Source: PALSA-612 sp963791225
GTDB lineage: Bacteria; Actinomycetota; Thermoleophilia; Gaiellales; Gaiellaceae
DNA: 64,000 nucleotides
NCBI GenBank assembly: GCA_963791225.1
Contig: CAWBRV010000003.1
Location: 1,426,001-1,490,000, forward strand
Reading direction: 5' to 3'
Under the pieces are notes generated by a model. It made no database searches, had not been told where the DNA came from, and worked only from the letters and a program-made list of their open reading frames with translations. The position numbers were made by a program, and so were the translations under genes. This document shows positions 43,224-51,270 of this stretch, piece by piece. Positions within the stretch are counted from its first letter, which is position 1, and every line of letters begins with the position of its first letter.

Positions 43224-44931
43224 CCTCCGCCATCAGGGCCTCGAGCCGGTCGGCGAGCCCGCGCAGGCCCGACCCCTCGGGATCGGCGCCGCCCGCGCCG
43301 TCGTCCGCGACCGTCACGAGCAGCGAGTCATCGTCGAGCACGGCATCGATCGTGACTGCTCGGGCGCCGGCGTGCTTGACGGCGTTCGCGAGCGCCTCGC
43401 AAGCGACGAAGTAGGCGGTCGCCTCGACGTCCTCCGGCAGCCGCTCGGACGGCGCGTGGACGGTGACCGGGAGCGCCGTCCGAGCAGCCAGGTCGTCGAG
43501 CGCCGCCGCCAGGCCAGCCTGCGTCAGGATCGCTGGGTAGACGCCGTGTGCGAGCTCCCGCAGCTCGGTGACCGCCGTCTGCAGGCTGTCGACCGCAGCG
43601 GCCAGGAGCGCCTTCGTCCCGGTGTCCGCGGTTGCGAGGTTCCGCTCGGCGAGGCGAAGGTCGAGCGCGAGGGCGACGAGGCGCTGCTGGGCCCCGTCGT
43701 GGAGGTCGCGCTCGATCCGGCCACGCTCCGCGTCGGCGGCCGCGACGAGCCGGGTCCTCGACTCCCTCACCTTGAGGAGCTGGGCCTGCAGCTCGGCGTG
43801 GAGGCGCGCGTTCTCGAGCGACATCGCCGCGGCCGCGCAGACCGAGGCGAGCAGCTTCGGCTCGTCGAGCAGCGCCGGGTCGTGGACGAGCACCGCGACG
43901 GGCTGTCCCTCGTGCGTGAGCGGCGTCACGGCCCGGCGTGAGTCCGGCTCCGGCAGTTCGTAGGGACGGCCATGCGCGTCGACGTACCCGCGGCGGGCAG
44001 GCATCCAGAACGCAATGTCGAGGGTTGGGTCCCCGAGCGCGCGGGCGATCGGCACTCCAACCTCCGCGGGCGGCGTCACAGCGAGTTCACGCACGAGGTC
44101 GGCGACGGACGCGCGGGCGAGGCGCTCGCCGAGCAAGCCCAGCAGCAGCACGATCGGCACCGCGATCTGGACGGCCTCCTCGATGCAGAACAGCGTCAGC
44201 GCCTCGAGGTTCGTCCGCGAGACGAGACCGAACACGGCCTCGGAGATCGAGCGGAGGCCGGCGGCGACACCTGCAAGGAGGAGCGGCGTCAGCTTGCGCC
44301 GCGTGTGGTGAGACGCCGAGAGCCAGCGGCGCAGGATCAGGGCGATGAAGACCGCACCGGCGAGGCCGTAGCCGCCGACGTGCTGGACGACGTGCATGAC
44401 CGTGAACGCGGTGTGGTCGCCCGTGAGCGAAATGAAGCTGTCGGGTCGCACCCGGTGGACGTGCGAGCAGTTGAAAAGGCACGAGTTGTCCGGGTCGTAG
44501 GCGAGCAGGACCCCGACCGGGAGCAGGAAGAAGACCGCGTACGCCACGGCCACGAACCGGCGCTCGAGGCGGTCGCGGATCCGGCCCGTCGGATAGGCGA
44601 GCACGACGTGCGCGAAGCACGCGGCGTACATGCTCCCGAGCGCGAAGCCGATCGTGAACAGCGTCGAGTTGCCGCTGTACTGGAGCTTGCGGACGAGGAG
44701 CGACGCCGCGACGAGCATCAGCAGCGGTCCAATGCGGCTCGCCGGCCGCCGCCACCACGCGATCAGCCCGGCCATCAGGTACGTCCACGCGATCGCGATG
44801 CTCGGGACCGCCTCCCACCACGGCGACTTGTCGTCGGCGGTCAGGAAGTGGTAGCCGACGAGGCCGAGCGCGATCCCGCCCGCGATCACCGCGAGAGCAC
44901 CCGCGATCAGGGCGATCCGGCTGCGCGTCAC
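43186..44931 (-). CDS. sensor histidine kinase (NarL-type system), C-terminus rearranged
   Basis: The 581-residue frame has about seven membrane helices (residues 1-280), a GAF-like region, a HisKA_3 segment with the phosphorylatable His (RIERDLHDGAQQRLVAL, near residue 410) and a HATPase domain (N-box EALANAVKHAGA, DDGAGGADPEGSGLRGLADRLEA). The final G2 region is replaced: LEALMAEG is joined to the response-regulator DNA-binding end, consistent with a deletion of about 0.7 kb that removed the kinase tail and receiver. The output is probably disturbed. GTG start. Confidence 0.85.
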   Translation of the reverse strand: MTRSRIALIAGALAVIAGGIALGLVGYHFLTADDKSPWWEAVPSIAIAWTYLMAGLIAWWRRPASRIGPLLMLVAASLLVRKLQYSGNSTLFTIGFALGSMYAACFAHVVLAYPTGRIRDRLERRFVAVAYAVFFLLPVGVLLAYDPDNSCLFNCSHVHRVRPDSFISLTGDHTAFTVMHVVQHVGGYGLAGAVFIALILRRWLSASHHTRRKLTPLLLAGVAAGLRSISEAVFGLVSRTNLEALTLFCIEEAVQIAVPIVLLLGLLGERLARASVADLVRELAVTPPAEVGVPIARALGDPTLDIAFWMPARRGYVDAHGRPYELPEPDSRRAVTPLTHEGQPVAVLVHDPALLDEPKLLASVCAAAAMSLENARLHAELQAQLLKVRESRTRLVAAADAERGRIERDLHDGAQQRLVALALDLRLAERNLATADTGTKALLAAAVDSLQTAVTELRELAHGVYPAILTQAGLAAALDDLAARTALPVTVHAPSERLPEDVEATAYFVACEALANAVKHAGARAVTIDAVLDDDSLLVTVADDGAGGADPEGSGLRGLADRLEALMAEGGRTRGSRASCS

Positions 44932-45015
44932 GGGCAGAGCGTAGAAGGCGCCGCCGACGCCTTCAACCGCGGCGCATTACCGCGGTATTGGCGGCCGGCC
45001 GTACCGTCGCGGGCG

Positions 45016-46263
45016 ATGCGACTCGCCGGCCGTCTCGGGGCGCTCCAGGAGCGGCAGTTCCGGCTCCTCTGGGCGGGCCAGGCGGTGTCGGCGTTCGGCG
45101 ACGGGCTGTTCCCGATCGCGCTCGCGTTCGCGGTCATCGAGCTGACGGGCTCACCCGGCGACCTCGGGATCGTGTTCATGGCCGTACTGATCCCGCGAGT
45201 CGTGCTCGTGCTCGCGGGCGGCGTCTGGGCAGACCGGCTGCCGCGTCAGCGCGTGATGCTCGGCGCCGACCTGCTCCGCTGCGCGACGCAGGCCGCTACC
45301 GCCGTGGCGCTCCTGACCGGGTCGGCCGGGCTCTGGACGCTGGTCGTGCTCGCCGCGCTGTACGGCGCAGGCGACGCGTTCTTCGCGCCCGCGGTGACCG
45401 GGCTCGTTCCGGAGACCGTGCAGCCGGCACGCATCCAGCAGGCCAACGCCCTCCTCAGCCTGACACGCAACGCGTTGTTCCTCGCCGGGCCTGCCGTCGC
45501 CGGTGTGCTCGTGGCCACCGTCGGCCCGGGATGGGCGTTTGCCGCGGATGCGGTGACGTTCGCCGTCAGCGCCGCTTTCCTCGCACGGATGCGGCTTCCG
45601 CGCGCCGCGCGCGCCCCGCGGACGACCTTCGCGGCCGAGCTGCGAACCGGCTGGCGCGAGGTCAGGGGGAGGACGTGGGTGTGGACGAGCATCGCCTACT
45701 TCTCGATCTGGAACCTGGCTCTCGGGCCGCTGTTCGTGCTCGGGCCGTTCGTGGCCCAGAAGTCGCTCGGCGGCGCGACGAGCTGGGGCGTGATCGTCGC
45801 CTGTGCAGGGGTCGGGTCGCTGGTCGGAGCGGCCGTCGCGTTGCGGTTGAGGCCGCGGCGGCCGCTCGCGACCGGCTTCCTGCTCTTCGGCATGTGCGCG
45901 CTCGAGCCGGCGCTCCTCGCCAGGCCGTTCCCGACCGCGGTCGTCGCCGCGGCGGCTGCGCTCGGGTTCGGCTCGTCCGCGTTCGGGAATGCGCTCTGGT
46001 TCACGGCGTTGCAGGAGCGCATCCCTTCCGAGTCGCTCTCGCGCGTCAGCGCCTATGACTGGCTGGGGTCGCTCGTCTTCAAGCCGGCGGGATACGCGTT
46101 CGTGGGCCTGCTCGTCGCGGCGCTCGGGACACGCTCCACGCTGCTTCTGTCCGCTGCCGTGATCGCGATCTCCAGCGTGGCGGTCTCGTGCCTCGGCAGC
46201 ATCCGGGCCGTCGAGAGCCCGGGGGAAATCCCTGAAGCAGCCGACACGCTTTCTCTGACCTAG
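45016..46263 (+). CDS. MFS permease
   Basis: The 415-residue protein has about twelve helices and resembles the MFS_3/enterobactin-exporter type: FRLLWAGQAVSAFGDGLFPIALAF (split), GGVWADRLPRQRVMLGADLLRCA and ANALLSLTRNALFLAGPAVAG. These export drugs or siderophores. The ATG lies 8 nt after TACCGT (45002-45007), so the mRNA may be leaderless. It is divergent from the kinase gene. Confidence 0.9.
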   Translation: MRLAGRLGALQERQFRLLWAGQAVSAFGDGLFPIALAFAVIELTGSPGDLGIVFMAVLIPRVVLVLAGGVWADRLPRQRVMLGADLLRCATQAATAVALLTGSAGLWTLVVLAALYGAGDAFFAPAVTGLVPETVQPARIQQANALLSLTRNALFLAGPAVAGVLVATVGPGWAFAADAVTFAVSAAFLARMRLPRAARAPRTTFAAELRTGWREVRGRTWVWTSIAYFSIWNLALGPLFVLGPFVAQKSLGGATSWGVIVACAGVGSLVGAAVALRLRPRRPLATGFLLFGMCALEPALLARPFPTAVVAAAAALGFGSSAFGNALWFTALQERIPSESLSRVSAYDWLGSLVFKPAGYAFVGLLVAALGTRSTLLLSAAVIAISSVAVSCLGSIRAVESPGEIPEAADTLSLT

Positions 46264-46378
46264 GCCGAGGCTTTCGCCCGAGGTCGCGTGAGCGGCCGCC
46301 TTCTACCGTCGCCTGCGACCCGACGACATCCGGCCAGCAGCTCACGAAGGCCGGCGTGCGGGGCCTCGTTAGCGGCTG

Positions 46379-46399
46379 GTTAGGCCGCCCCTAGGGGCG
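46379..46399 (+). promoter_or_regulatory. GTTAGGC plus palindrome upstream of the 17-aa peptide gene
   Basis: GTTAGGC (46379-46385) is followed at once by the perfect palindrome CGCCCCTAGGGGCG (46386-46399). The same order, GTTAGGC then a palindrome, is seen in the elements at 7994 and 8938. It lies 47 bp upstream of ATG 46447. Confidence 0.4.
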
Positions 46400-46446
46400 C
46401 CGTTGGCGCACGGACGTGAGCTGCCTCCGGAAAGGAGGTGGCAGTC

Positions 46447-46500
46447 ATGACGTACGAGCCCAACATGCCCGGCGGCACCGGCGGCGGCGGTCCTCGCTAG
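46447..46500 (+). CDS. 17-residue glycine-rich peptide
   Basis: The ORF encodes MTYEPNMPGGTGGGGPR. A near-perfect ribosome binding site, GGAAAGGAGGTG, ends 6 nt before the ATG, and a strong terminator begins 20 nt after the stop, so it forms a complete small transcription unit. The product is too short for family assignment. It may be a signalling or RiPP-type peptide acting with the adjacent regulator; that is inference. Confidence 0.55.
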   Translation: MTYEPNMPGGTGGGGPR

Positions 46501-46520
46501 ATGCGTGACCGGTCCGGCCG

Positions 46521-46556
46521 ACGACAGGAGAGCCCCGCTCAGGGGCTCTCCGTCGT
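46521..46556. terminator. bidirectional terminator between peptide and SARP-type regulator
   Basis: GGAGAGCCCC (46527-46536), loop GCTCA, GGGGCTCTCC (46542-46551), extended by ACGAC/GTCGT and followed by GTCGTTTCG. The TGA of the minus-strand regulator lies inside the loop (46539-46541). Confidence 0.8.
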
Positions 46557-49500
46557 TTCGGCGAGCAGAACACGAGTCTGCTCGGCTGCGACGACATTCC
46601 CCTTGCGCTCGAAGAGGTCGAGTGCCTCCTGCAGGGCCGTCGCCGCCTCCTCCGGGCGGCCGGCAAGGGTCAGCACCTCGGCCAGGTCCAGCGAGCACCT
46701 CCCGCGCTCGTGGAGGACGTCGGTGTCGGCCAGGAGGCCTACCGCCTCGCGGGCAAGCTGCTCCGCGCGGTCGAACTCGCCCGCACGCGCCGCGAGCTTT
46801 GCGGCGACCGACCGCCAGCGCCACTCCGTCGCGAGGTCGCCGCTCGTCGATCCGAACTCCGCGGCCGCGGCGTAGCGCGCTGCGTCGTCGAGGCGTCCCT
46901 GACGGTAGAGGACGTCGGCCAGAGTGGCGGCTCGCGTCGCCAGGTATGCGTGCTCGCCGTGCTCCTCGAGGACCGTGTAGCTCGCCTCGACCAGCTCTCT
47001 GGCCCTGTCGAGGTCCCCGGCGAGCAGCTCGACCTCGGGCTCGACCGAGCCGCTCGAGAGCTCGGCTGCAATGACCTGGCCGAGCTCGGCGTACGCCTCA
47101 CGCGTCTCGGCGACGAGCGTCCGCGCCGCTGCGAAGTCTCCTCGCATCGCCTCCAGGCCGCCGAGGAACGCGGGGATGCCCGCCCGTTCGGCCGGGGTTG
47201 CGTCGGCGAGCAGCTCCTCGCAGGTGGAGATCGCCTCGCCTACGGGTGTCGGGCCGTAATAGAGGGCCGAAGTGATGGTCCCGAGGCAGCTGCCGACCGG
47301 CCACGCCGCGCGCCGGTAGTGGACGAGTGCGTTGCGGGCGGCCTCTCCGGACTGCCTGTAGCGCAGCCGGTAGGGGCCGTGAACGTGCGCAGCCAGCATC
47401 CACGCTCTGCCGAGCCCGCGGTCGTCACCGCACTCCTCGAGCACCGGGATCGCCGCCGTCGCCCGTTCGAGCAGCTCGTCCGGCCGGATCTCCGGGTCGA
47501 GCAGCAGCCGCACATCGAGAGCCGCCATGTCGGCGCGGAGCTCGATCCGCCGCTCGCCTGCTGCCGCCGCCTGCGCGCGCGCGGCTTCATAGGCGGCCTG
47601 CGCCCTGGTGAGCTCGCCTGCCCCACGCAGAGCCTGGCCGAGCTCGCACATCCACTCGAGGCGCTCCGGGTCGAGCTCGGGAAGGAGCGCCGTCGCGCGT
47701 TCGAGCAGGTTGATCGTCGTCGTCGCGTCGGCCCGCTTCCAGGCCCGGATCCCGGCCGCGCCCAGCCGCCGCCCCGCGGCGTCCGCGAGCTGCGCGATCT
47801 CCTCCTCTGGCGCGCCCAGCTCGCGCAGGTAGCCGGCCGCTTGCGCGAGGTGGTAGCCGACCAGCTCGTCCGAGCCGTCCGGCTGCGCATCGAGCCAGTC
47901 GGCGTGGCGGCGGTGCAGCTCGGCGCGCTCCGCCTTGGGTGTCCTCGCGTAGACGACGTCGCGGACGAGCACGTGGTGGAAGCGGTAGAGCGTCCCCGAA
48001 CGGTGGACGAAGCCGGCGTGCTCGAGACTCGCGAGCGCGTCGACCGGGCCGAGGGCGGCGACCGCGGTGGGCGAGAAGCGACGGCCGACGACCGCGGCCC
48101 GCTGGGCGAAGGCGCGCTCGTCCGGCCCGACCCGGTCGAAACGGCTCGCGAGCAGCGCCTCGATCGACCCGGGCACCGTGTCGAGCGCGCCTGCGCCGCC
48201 CTCCTCGGCGTAGGCAGAGAGCTGCTCGGCGTAGAGCGGGTTGCCCTCGGCGATCTCGACGATCCGTTCCGCGTGCGGCTGGACGCCGACCAGCTCGCGC
48301 GCGTGGTCGTCCGTCAGCGGCTCCAGCACGAGCGACGGGCCGATCTCGCTCCAGCCCGTGCGCTCGGCCAGCAGGTCGGGCCGCGACAGGCAGAGCGCGA
48401 GGATCGGGGAGCCGGTCGCCTGCGCGCCGAGGTACTCGATCAGGTCGAGGAGCGTCGGCTCGGCCCAGTGCACGTCCTCGAACACGAGCAGGAGCGGCCG
48501 CTCGCTCGCGAGCTCCTCGAAGCGCCGCCGGGCGGCGAGGAAGACCTCGCCGGTCGAGCCGGCGGCGTCGAACATGGCGTCGAAGTCGTCGCCGATCATC
48601 TCCCGCAGCGGTAGGTACGTTGCGCCGTCCCCGTAGGAGACGCAGCGGCCGACGAGCACGGTCGCCTCGTCCCGGACGTGAGCGAGGAACTCGCGGGCGA
48701 GCCGCGTCTTGCCGATGCCCGCCTCTCCGAGGCCGGTGAAGACGACGCAACGCCGCTCGTCGCGGGCCGAGTCGAACGCGCGGCGCAGCGCGGCCAGCTC
48801 CGCCTCGCGGTCGACGAGCGGCGTGTCGAAGCGCCGGGCGAGGCCGGGTGCCCCGGGCCGCAGCTCGTCGAGCCGGAACGCGACGGCCCCGCGGCGCTCG
48901 ACGGGGCTCATGCGTACGGCGTCCCGGACGAGCCTGAGCGTCGGTGCGGCGACGAGCGTCTCGCCAGGCTCCGCGGCCTGCTCGAGCTGGCGTGCGGCGT
49001 TGACGGGCGGGCCGGTCACCGCCTCGCCGGCCGCCAGGACCTCGCCGGTCGAGACGCCGATCCGCGCGGCTGGCAGCGCTTCGCGAAGCGCCGCAGCGGC
49101 CCGCACGGCGCGCAAGGCGTCGTCCTCGTGGAGCGTCGGCGCCCCGAAGATGCCTACGGCCGCATCCCCGACGAAGCCCGCCCGACCTCCGTGCCGCTCG
49201 ATCGCAGCCTCGACGGACTCGACCGGCCCGCCCACCGACTCCGGATCGCGCTCCTCCTCGCCGGCGAGGCTCGCGAAGAGGACGGTCACCGTCCGCCGCG
49301 ACGCAGTCGGGGCCGGAGCGCGCGTCGCGTCGAGTGCGGGGTCGTGCCGGAGGATGGCCTGTTCGAGCTCCCTGAGCGGCGTCCCGGGCTCGAGCCCGAG
49401 CTCCTCGTCGAGCTCTCGTCGCGCCTCCTGGTAGGCCTCGAGCGCCTCCGCCTGCCGGCCCGCGCGGTAGAGGGCGAGCATGAGCTGCCCGCGCAGGTGC

Positions 49501-50057
49501 TCGTTGAAGCGGTGCTCTTCGATAAGGCGCTCGAGCTCGGGGACGAGGTCGGCGTGGCGCCCCAGCTCGAGCTCGGCGTCGATCAGCTCCTCGCGGGCCG
49601 CGAGGCGGAGCTCCTCCAGCCGCGCGATCTCGAGTGCCGCGAACGGCTCGTAGGCGAGGTCGGCGAGCGGCGGGCCGCGCCAGAGCCCGAGCGCCTCGCG
49701 GAGGCTCCCTGTGCGCTCGGCGACGTCGGCGGCCGCGCGCGCCTCGGCGCAGAGCCGCTCGAAGCGGCCGAGATCGATCTGGTCCGGCGCGACGTCGAGC
49801 ACGTACCCGGCCTCTCGGGTGACGAGCACGTCCGCCCCCAGCGCCTTGCGGAGGAGCGACACGTAGTTCTGGAGCGCGTCCCTGGCGGTCCGCGGCGGGC
49901 TCTCGCCCCAGAGCTCCTCGATGAGGCGGTCGGGCGAGACCGGTTCGGGGGCGTGCAGGAGCAACGCTGCCAGCAGCGCGCGGTGCTTACGCCTCGGAAG
50001 GTCGACTGCCTGCCCGCCGTCGACCACCTCCAGCGGGCCGAGAACCCGGAATTCCAC
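46539..50057 (-). CDS. SARP-type regulator with cyclase-like domain, AAA ATPase and TPRs
   Basis: The 1172-residue protein contains, in order: an OmpR-type winged helix (MEFRVLGPLEVVDGG...), a BTAD domain (about 95-240), a class III cyclase-like domain (about 255-420), an AAA ATPase (Walker A GLGEAGIGKTRLA near residue 440, LLVFEDVHWAEPTLLD) and a TPR-rich C-terminus. In the cyclase domain the first metal Asp is lost (TVLFASLAG instead of LFADLVG) while GDAAVGIFG is kept, so catalysis is unlikely. GTG start. Its likely targets lie nearby: the RTX gene or the 17-aa peptide. Confidence 0.9.
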   Translation of the reverse strand: MEFRVLGPLEVVDGGQAVDLPRRKHRALLAALLLHAPEPVSPDRLIEELWGESPPRTARDALQNYVSLLRKALGADVLVTREAGYVLDVAPDQIDLGRFERLCAEARAAADVAERTGSLREALGLWRGPPLADLAYEPFAALEIARLEELRLAAREELIDAELELGRHADLVPELERLIEEHRFNEHLRGQLMLALYRAGRQAEALEAYQEARRELDEELGLEPGTPLRELEQAILRHDPALDATRAPAPTASRRTVTVLFASLAGEEERDPESVGGPVESVEAAIERHGGRAGFVGDAAVGIFGAPTLHEDDALRAVRAAAALREALPAARIGVSTGEVLAAGEAVTGPPVNAARQLEQAAEPGETLVAAPTLRLVRDAVRMSPVERRGAVAFRLDELRPGAPGLARRFDTPLVDREAELAALRRAFDSARDERRCVVFTGLGEAGIGKTRLAREFLAHVRDEATVLVGRCVSYGDGATYLPLREMIGDDFDAMFDAAGSTGEVFLAARRRFEELASERPLLLVFEDVHWAEPTLLDLIEYLGAQATGSPILALCLSRPDLLAERTGWSEIGPSLVLEPLTDDHARELVGVQPHAERIVEIAEGNPLYAEQLSAYAEEGGAGALDTVPGSIEALLASRFDRVGPDERAFAQRAAVVGRRFSPTAVAALGPVDALASLEHAGFVHRSGTLYRFHHVLVRDVVYARTPKAERAELHRRHADWLDAQPDGSDELVGYHLAQAAGYLRELGAPEEEIAQLADAAGRRLGAAGIRAWKRADATTTINLLERATALLPELDPERLEWMCELGQALRGAGELTRAQAAYEAARAQAAAAGERRIELRADMAALDVRLLLDPEIRPDELLERATAAIPVLEECGDDRGLGRAWMLAAHVHGPYRLRYRQSGEAARNALVHYRRAAWPVGSCLGTITSALYYGPTPVGEAISTCEELLADATPAERAGIPAFLGGLEAMRGDFAAARTLVAETREAYAELGQVIAAELSSGSVEPEVELLAGDLDRARELVEASYTVLEEHGEHAYLATRAATLADVLYRQGRLDDAARYAAAAEFGSTSGDLATEWRWRSVAAKLAARAGEFDRAEQLAREAVGLLADTDVLHERGRCSLDLAEVLTLAGRPEEAATALQEALDLFERKGNVVAAEQTRVLLAETTESP

Positions 50058-50174
50058 GTGCCAGATGTTTCTACCACGCCTCCGTGCCCAATTGGAAGAG
50101 GCGTATTACCGCCCTGTTAGCCGCTCTCCGCAGGCTCTCGTCGTGAAGTCCACCGCTGAAAGGAGTTCAGTGAG

Positions 50175-50969
50175 ATGAAACGGCGACATTTCGTCTTCGC
50201 CGTCGTCGCGGCAGCTCTCACCGGCGTACTCGCCGTTGCGGCGCTGGGCGCGACGAACGCAACGATCAACGGCACCCCCAAGAACGACGTCCTCAAGGGC
50301 ACGCCGAGGGCGGACGTGATCAACGGACGAGCCGGCAACGACAAGCTGTACGGCTACGCCGGGAACGACGCCCTGAACGGCGGCGCGGGCAACGACACGC
50401 TGGTCGGCGGGCCCGGTGCCGACAAGCTGAATTGCGGTGCCGGCAAGGACACGGCGATGGCCAGCAAGGGCGACACCGTCTCGAAGAGCTGCGAGGTCGT
50501 CAAGGGGCTCCCGGCGGTATCGCCGCCACCTCCGCCCCCGCCACCTCCTCCTCCGCCGCCGCCTCCGCCTCCGCCGCCTGCCCCGGCTGCGACGCCCGGC
50601 CACTACGCCGGAAGCACCGCCGACAACGAGCTCTGGGCCTTCGACATCGGTGCTGACGGCCTCTCGCTGAGCAACCTCCAGACGGGGCAGATCAACGAGT
50701 CGTGCAATCCGTCCGACGTCACCCTCTCCGGCGGGAACCTTTCGTTCGGGGGACCGTTCCCGGTTGCGACTGACGGGAGCTTCTCGATCAACGTCATCCT
50801 GACCGGTACCGTCGGCGGCAATCCCTCCGTCGACACGATCGCCATCACCGGTCATGTCACGGGCGGGACGGCTTCCGGCACCTACCGCGACAACACGTCG
50901 TTCAACTACAACGACACCGCCTACAGCTGCACCAGCGGCGATCAGACGTGGACCGCCTCGAAGACGTAG
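50175..50969 (+). CDS. secreted RTX-type calcium-binding repeat protein
   Basis: The 264-residue protein has a signal peptide (HFVFAVVAAALTGVLAVAALGA) and nonapeptide repeats (GRAGNDKLYGYAGNDALNGG, GAGNDTLVGG, GPGADKLNC; residues about 50-95) that bind calcium as a beta-roll. A run of about 20 prolines and a C-terminal beta-rich domain with two Cys follow. The ribosome binding site is AAAGGAG. It is divergent from the SARP-type regulator and ends at a strong terminator. Confidence 0.82.
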   Translation: MKRRHFVFAVVAAALTGVLAVAALGATNATINGTPKNDVLKGTPRADVINGRAGNDKLYGYAGNDALNGGAGNDTLVGGPGADKLNCGAGKDTAMASKGDTVSKSCEVVKGLPAVSPPPPPPPPPPPPPPPPPPPAPAATPGHYAGSTADNELWAFDIGADGLSLSNLQTGQINESCNPSDVTLSGGNLSFGGPFPVATDGSFSINVILTGTVGGNPSVDTIAITGHVTGGTASGTYRDNTSFNYNDTAYSCTSGDQTWTASKT

Positions 50970-50990
50970 TCTCGAGGGTCTGACGCGAGG

Positions 50991-51022
50991 GGGCGGGCTC
51001 CCGACAGGAGCCCGCCCCTTTA
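50991..51022 (+). terminator. rho-independent terminator
   Basis: GGGGCGGGCTCC (50991-51002), loop CGACA, GGAGCCCGCCCC (51008-51019), then TTT. It ends the RTX-protein transcript. Confidence 0.85.
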
Positions 51023-51106
51023 CGCTCCCGGAAGTACGGCTACCCGCACCTCGACACGCCTGTCCGCCCCACCGCCGCGCAGGCCGGCATGCGCGATCCT
51101 CAGGCC

Positions 51107-51214
51107 ATGTACATGTCCAGCCGCTCACGAAAAGTCATCGCGCTCCTCGTAGTCGCCGCCCCGATCGTCGCCGCGATCCTCGTCGCGATGTCGACCGCCT
51201 CACACGGCGGCTGA
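51107..51214 (+). CDS. possible 35-residue membrane peptide
   Basis: MYMSSRSRKVIALLVVAAPI... continues with a single hydrophobic helix and ends in ASHGG. A short positively charged N-terminus and one helix suggest a membrane peptide. The ribosome binding site is weak and codon bias alone cannot prove expression. Confidence 0.35.
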   Translation: MYMSSRSRKVIALLVVAAPIVAAILVAMSTASHGG

Positions 51215-51270
51215 CCCACCCCGCGCGGATAGGATCGACGCGAATCCACGCGAACCCGGGAGAGATCGAC

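Noticed and set aside
46539..50120. Long plus-strand frames opposite the SARP regulator
   Set aside because: High GC keeps antisense frames open; they have no motif, while the minus strand has five domains in order.
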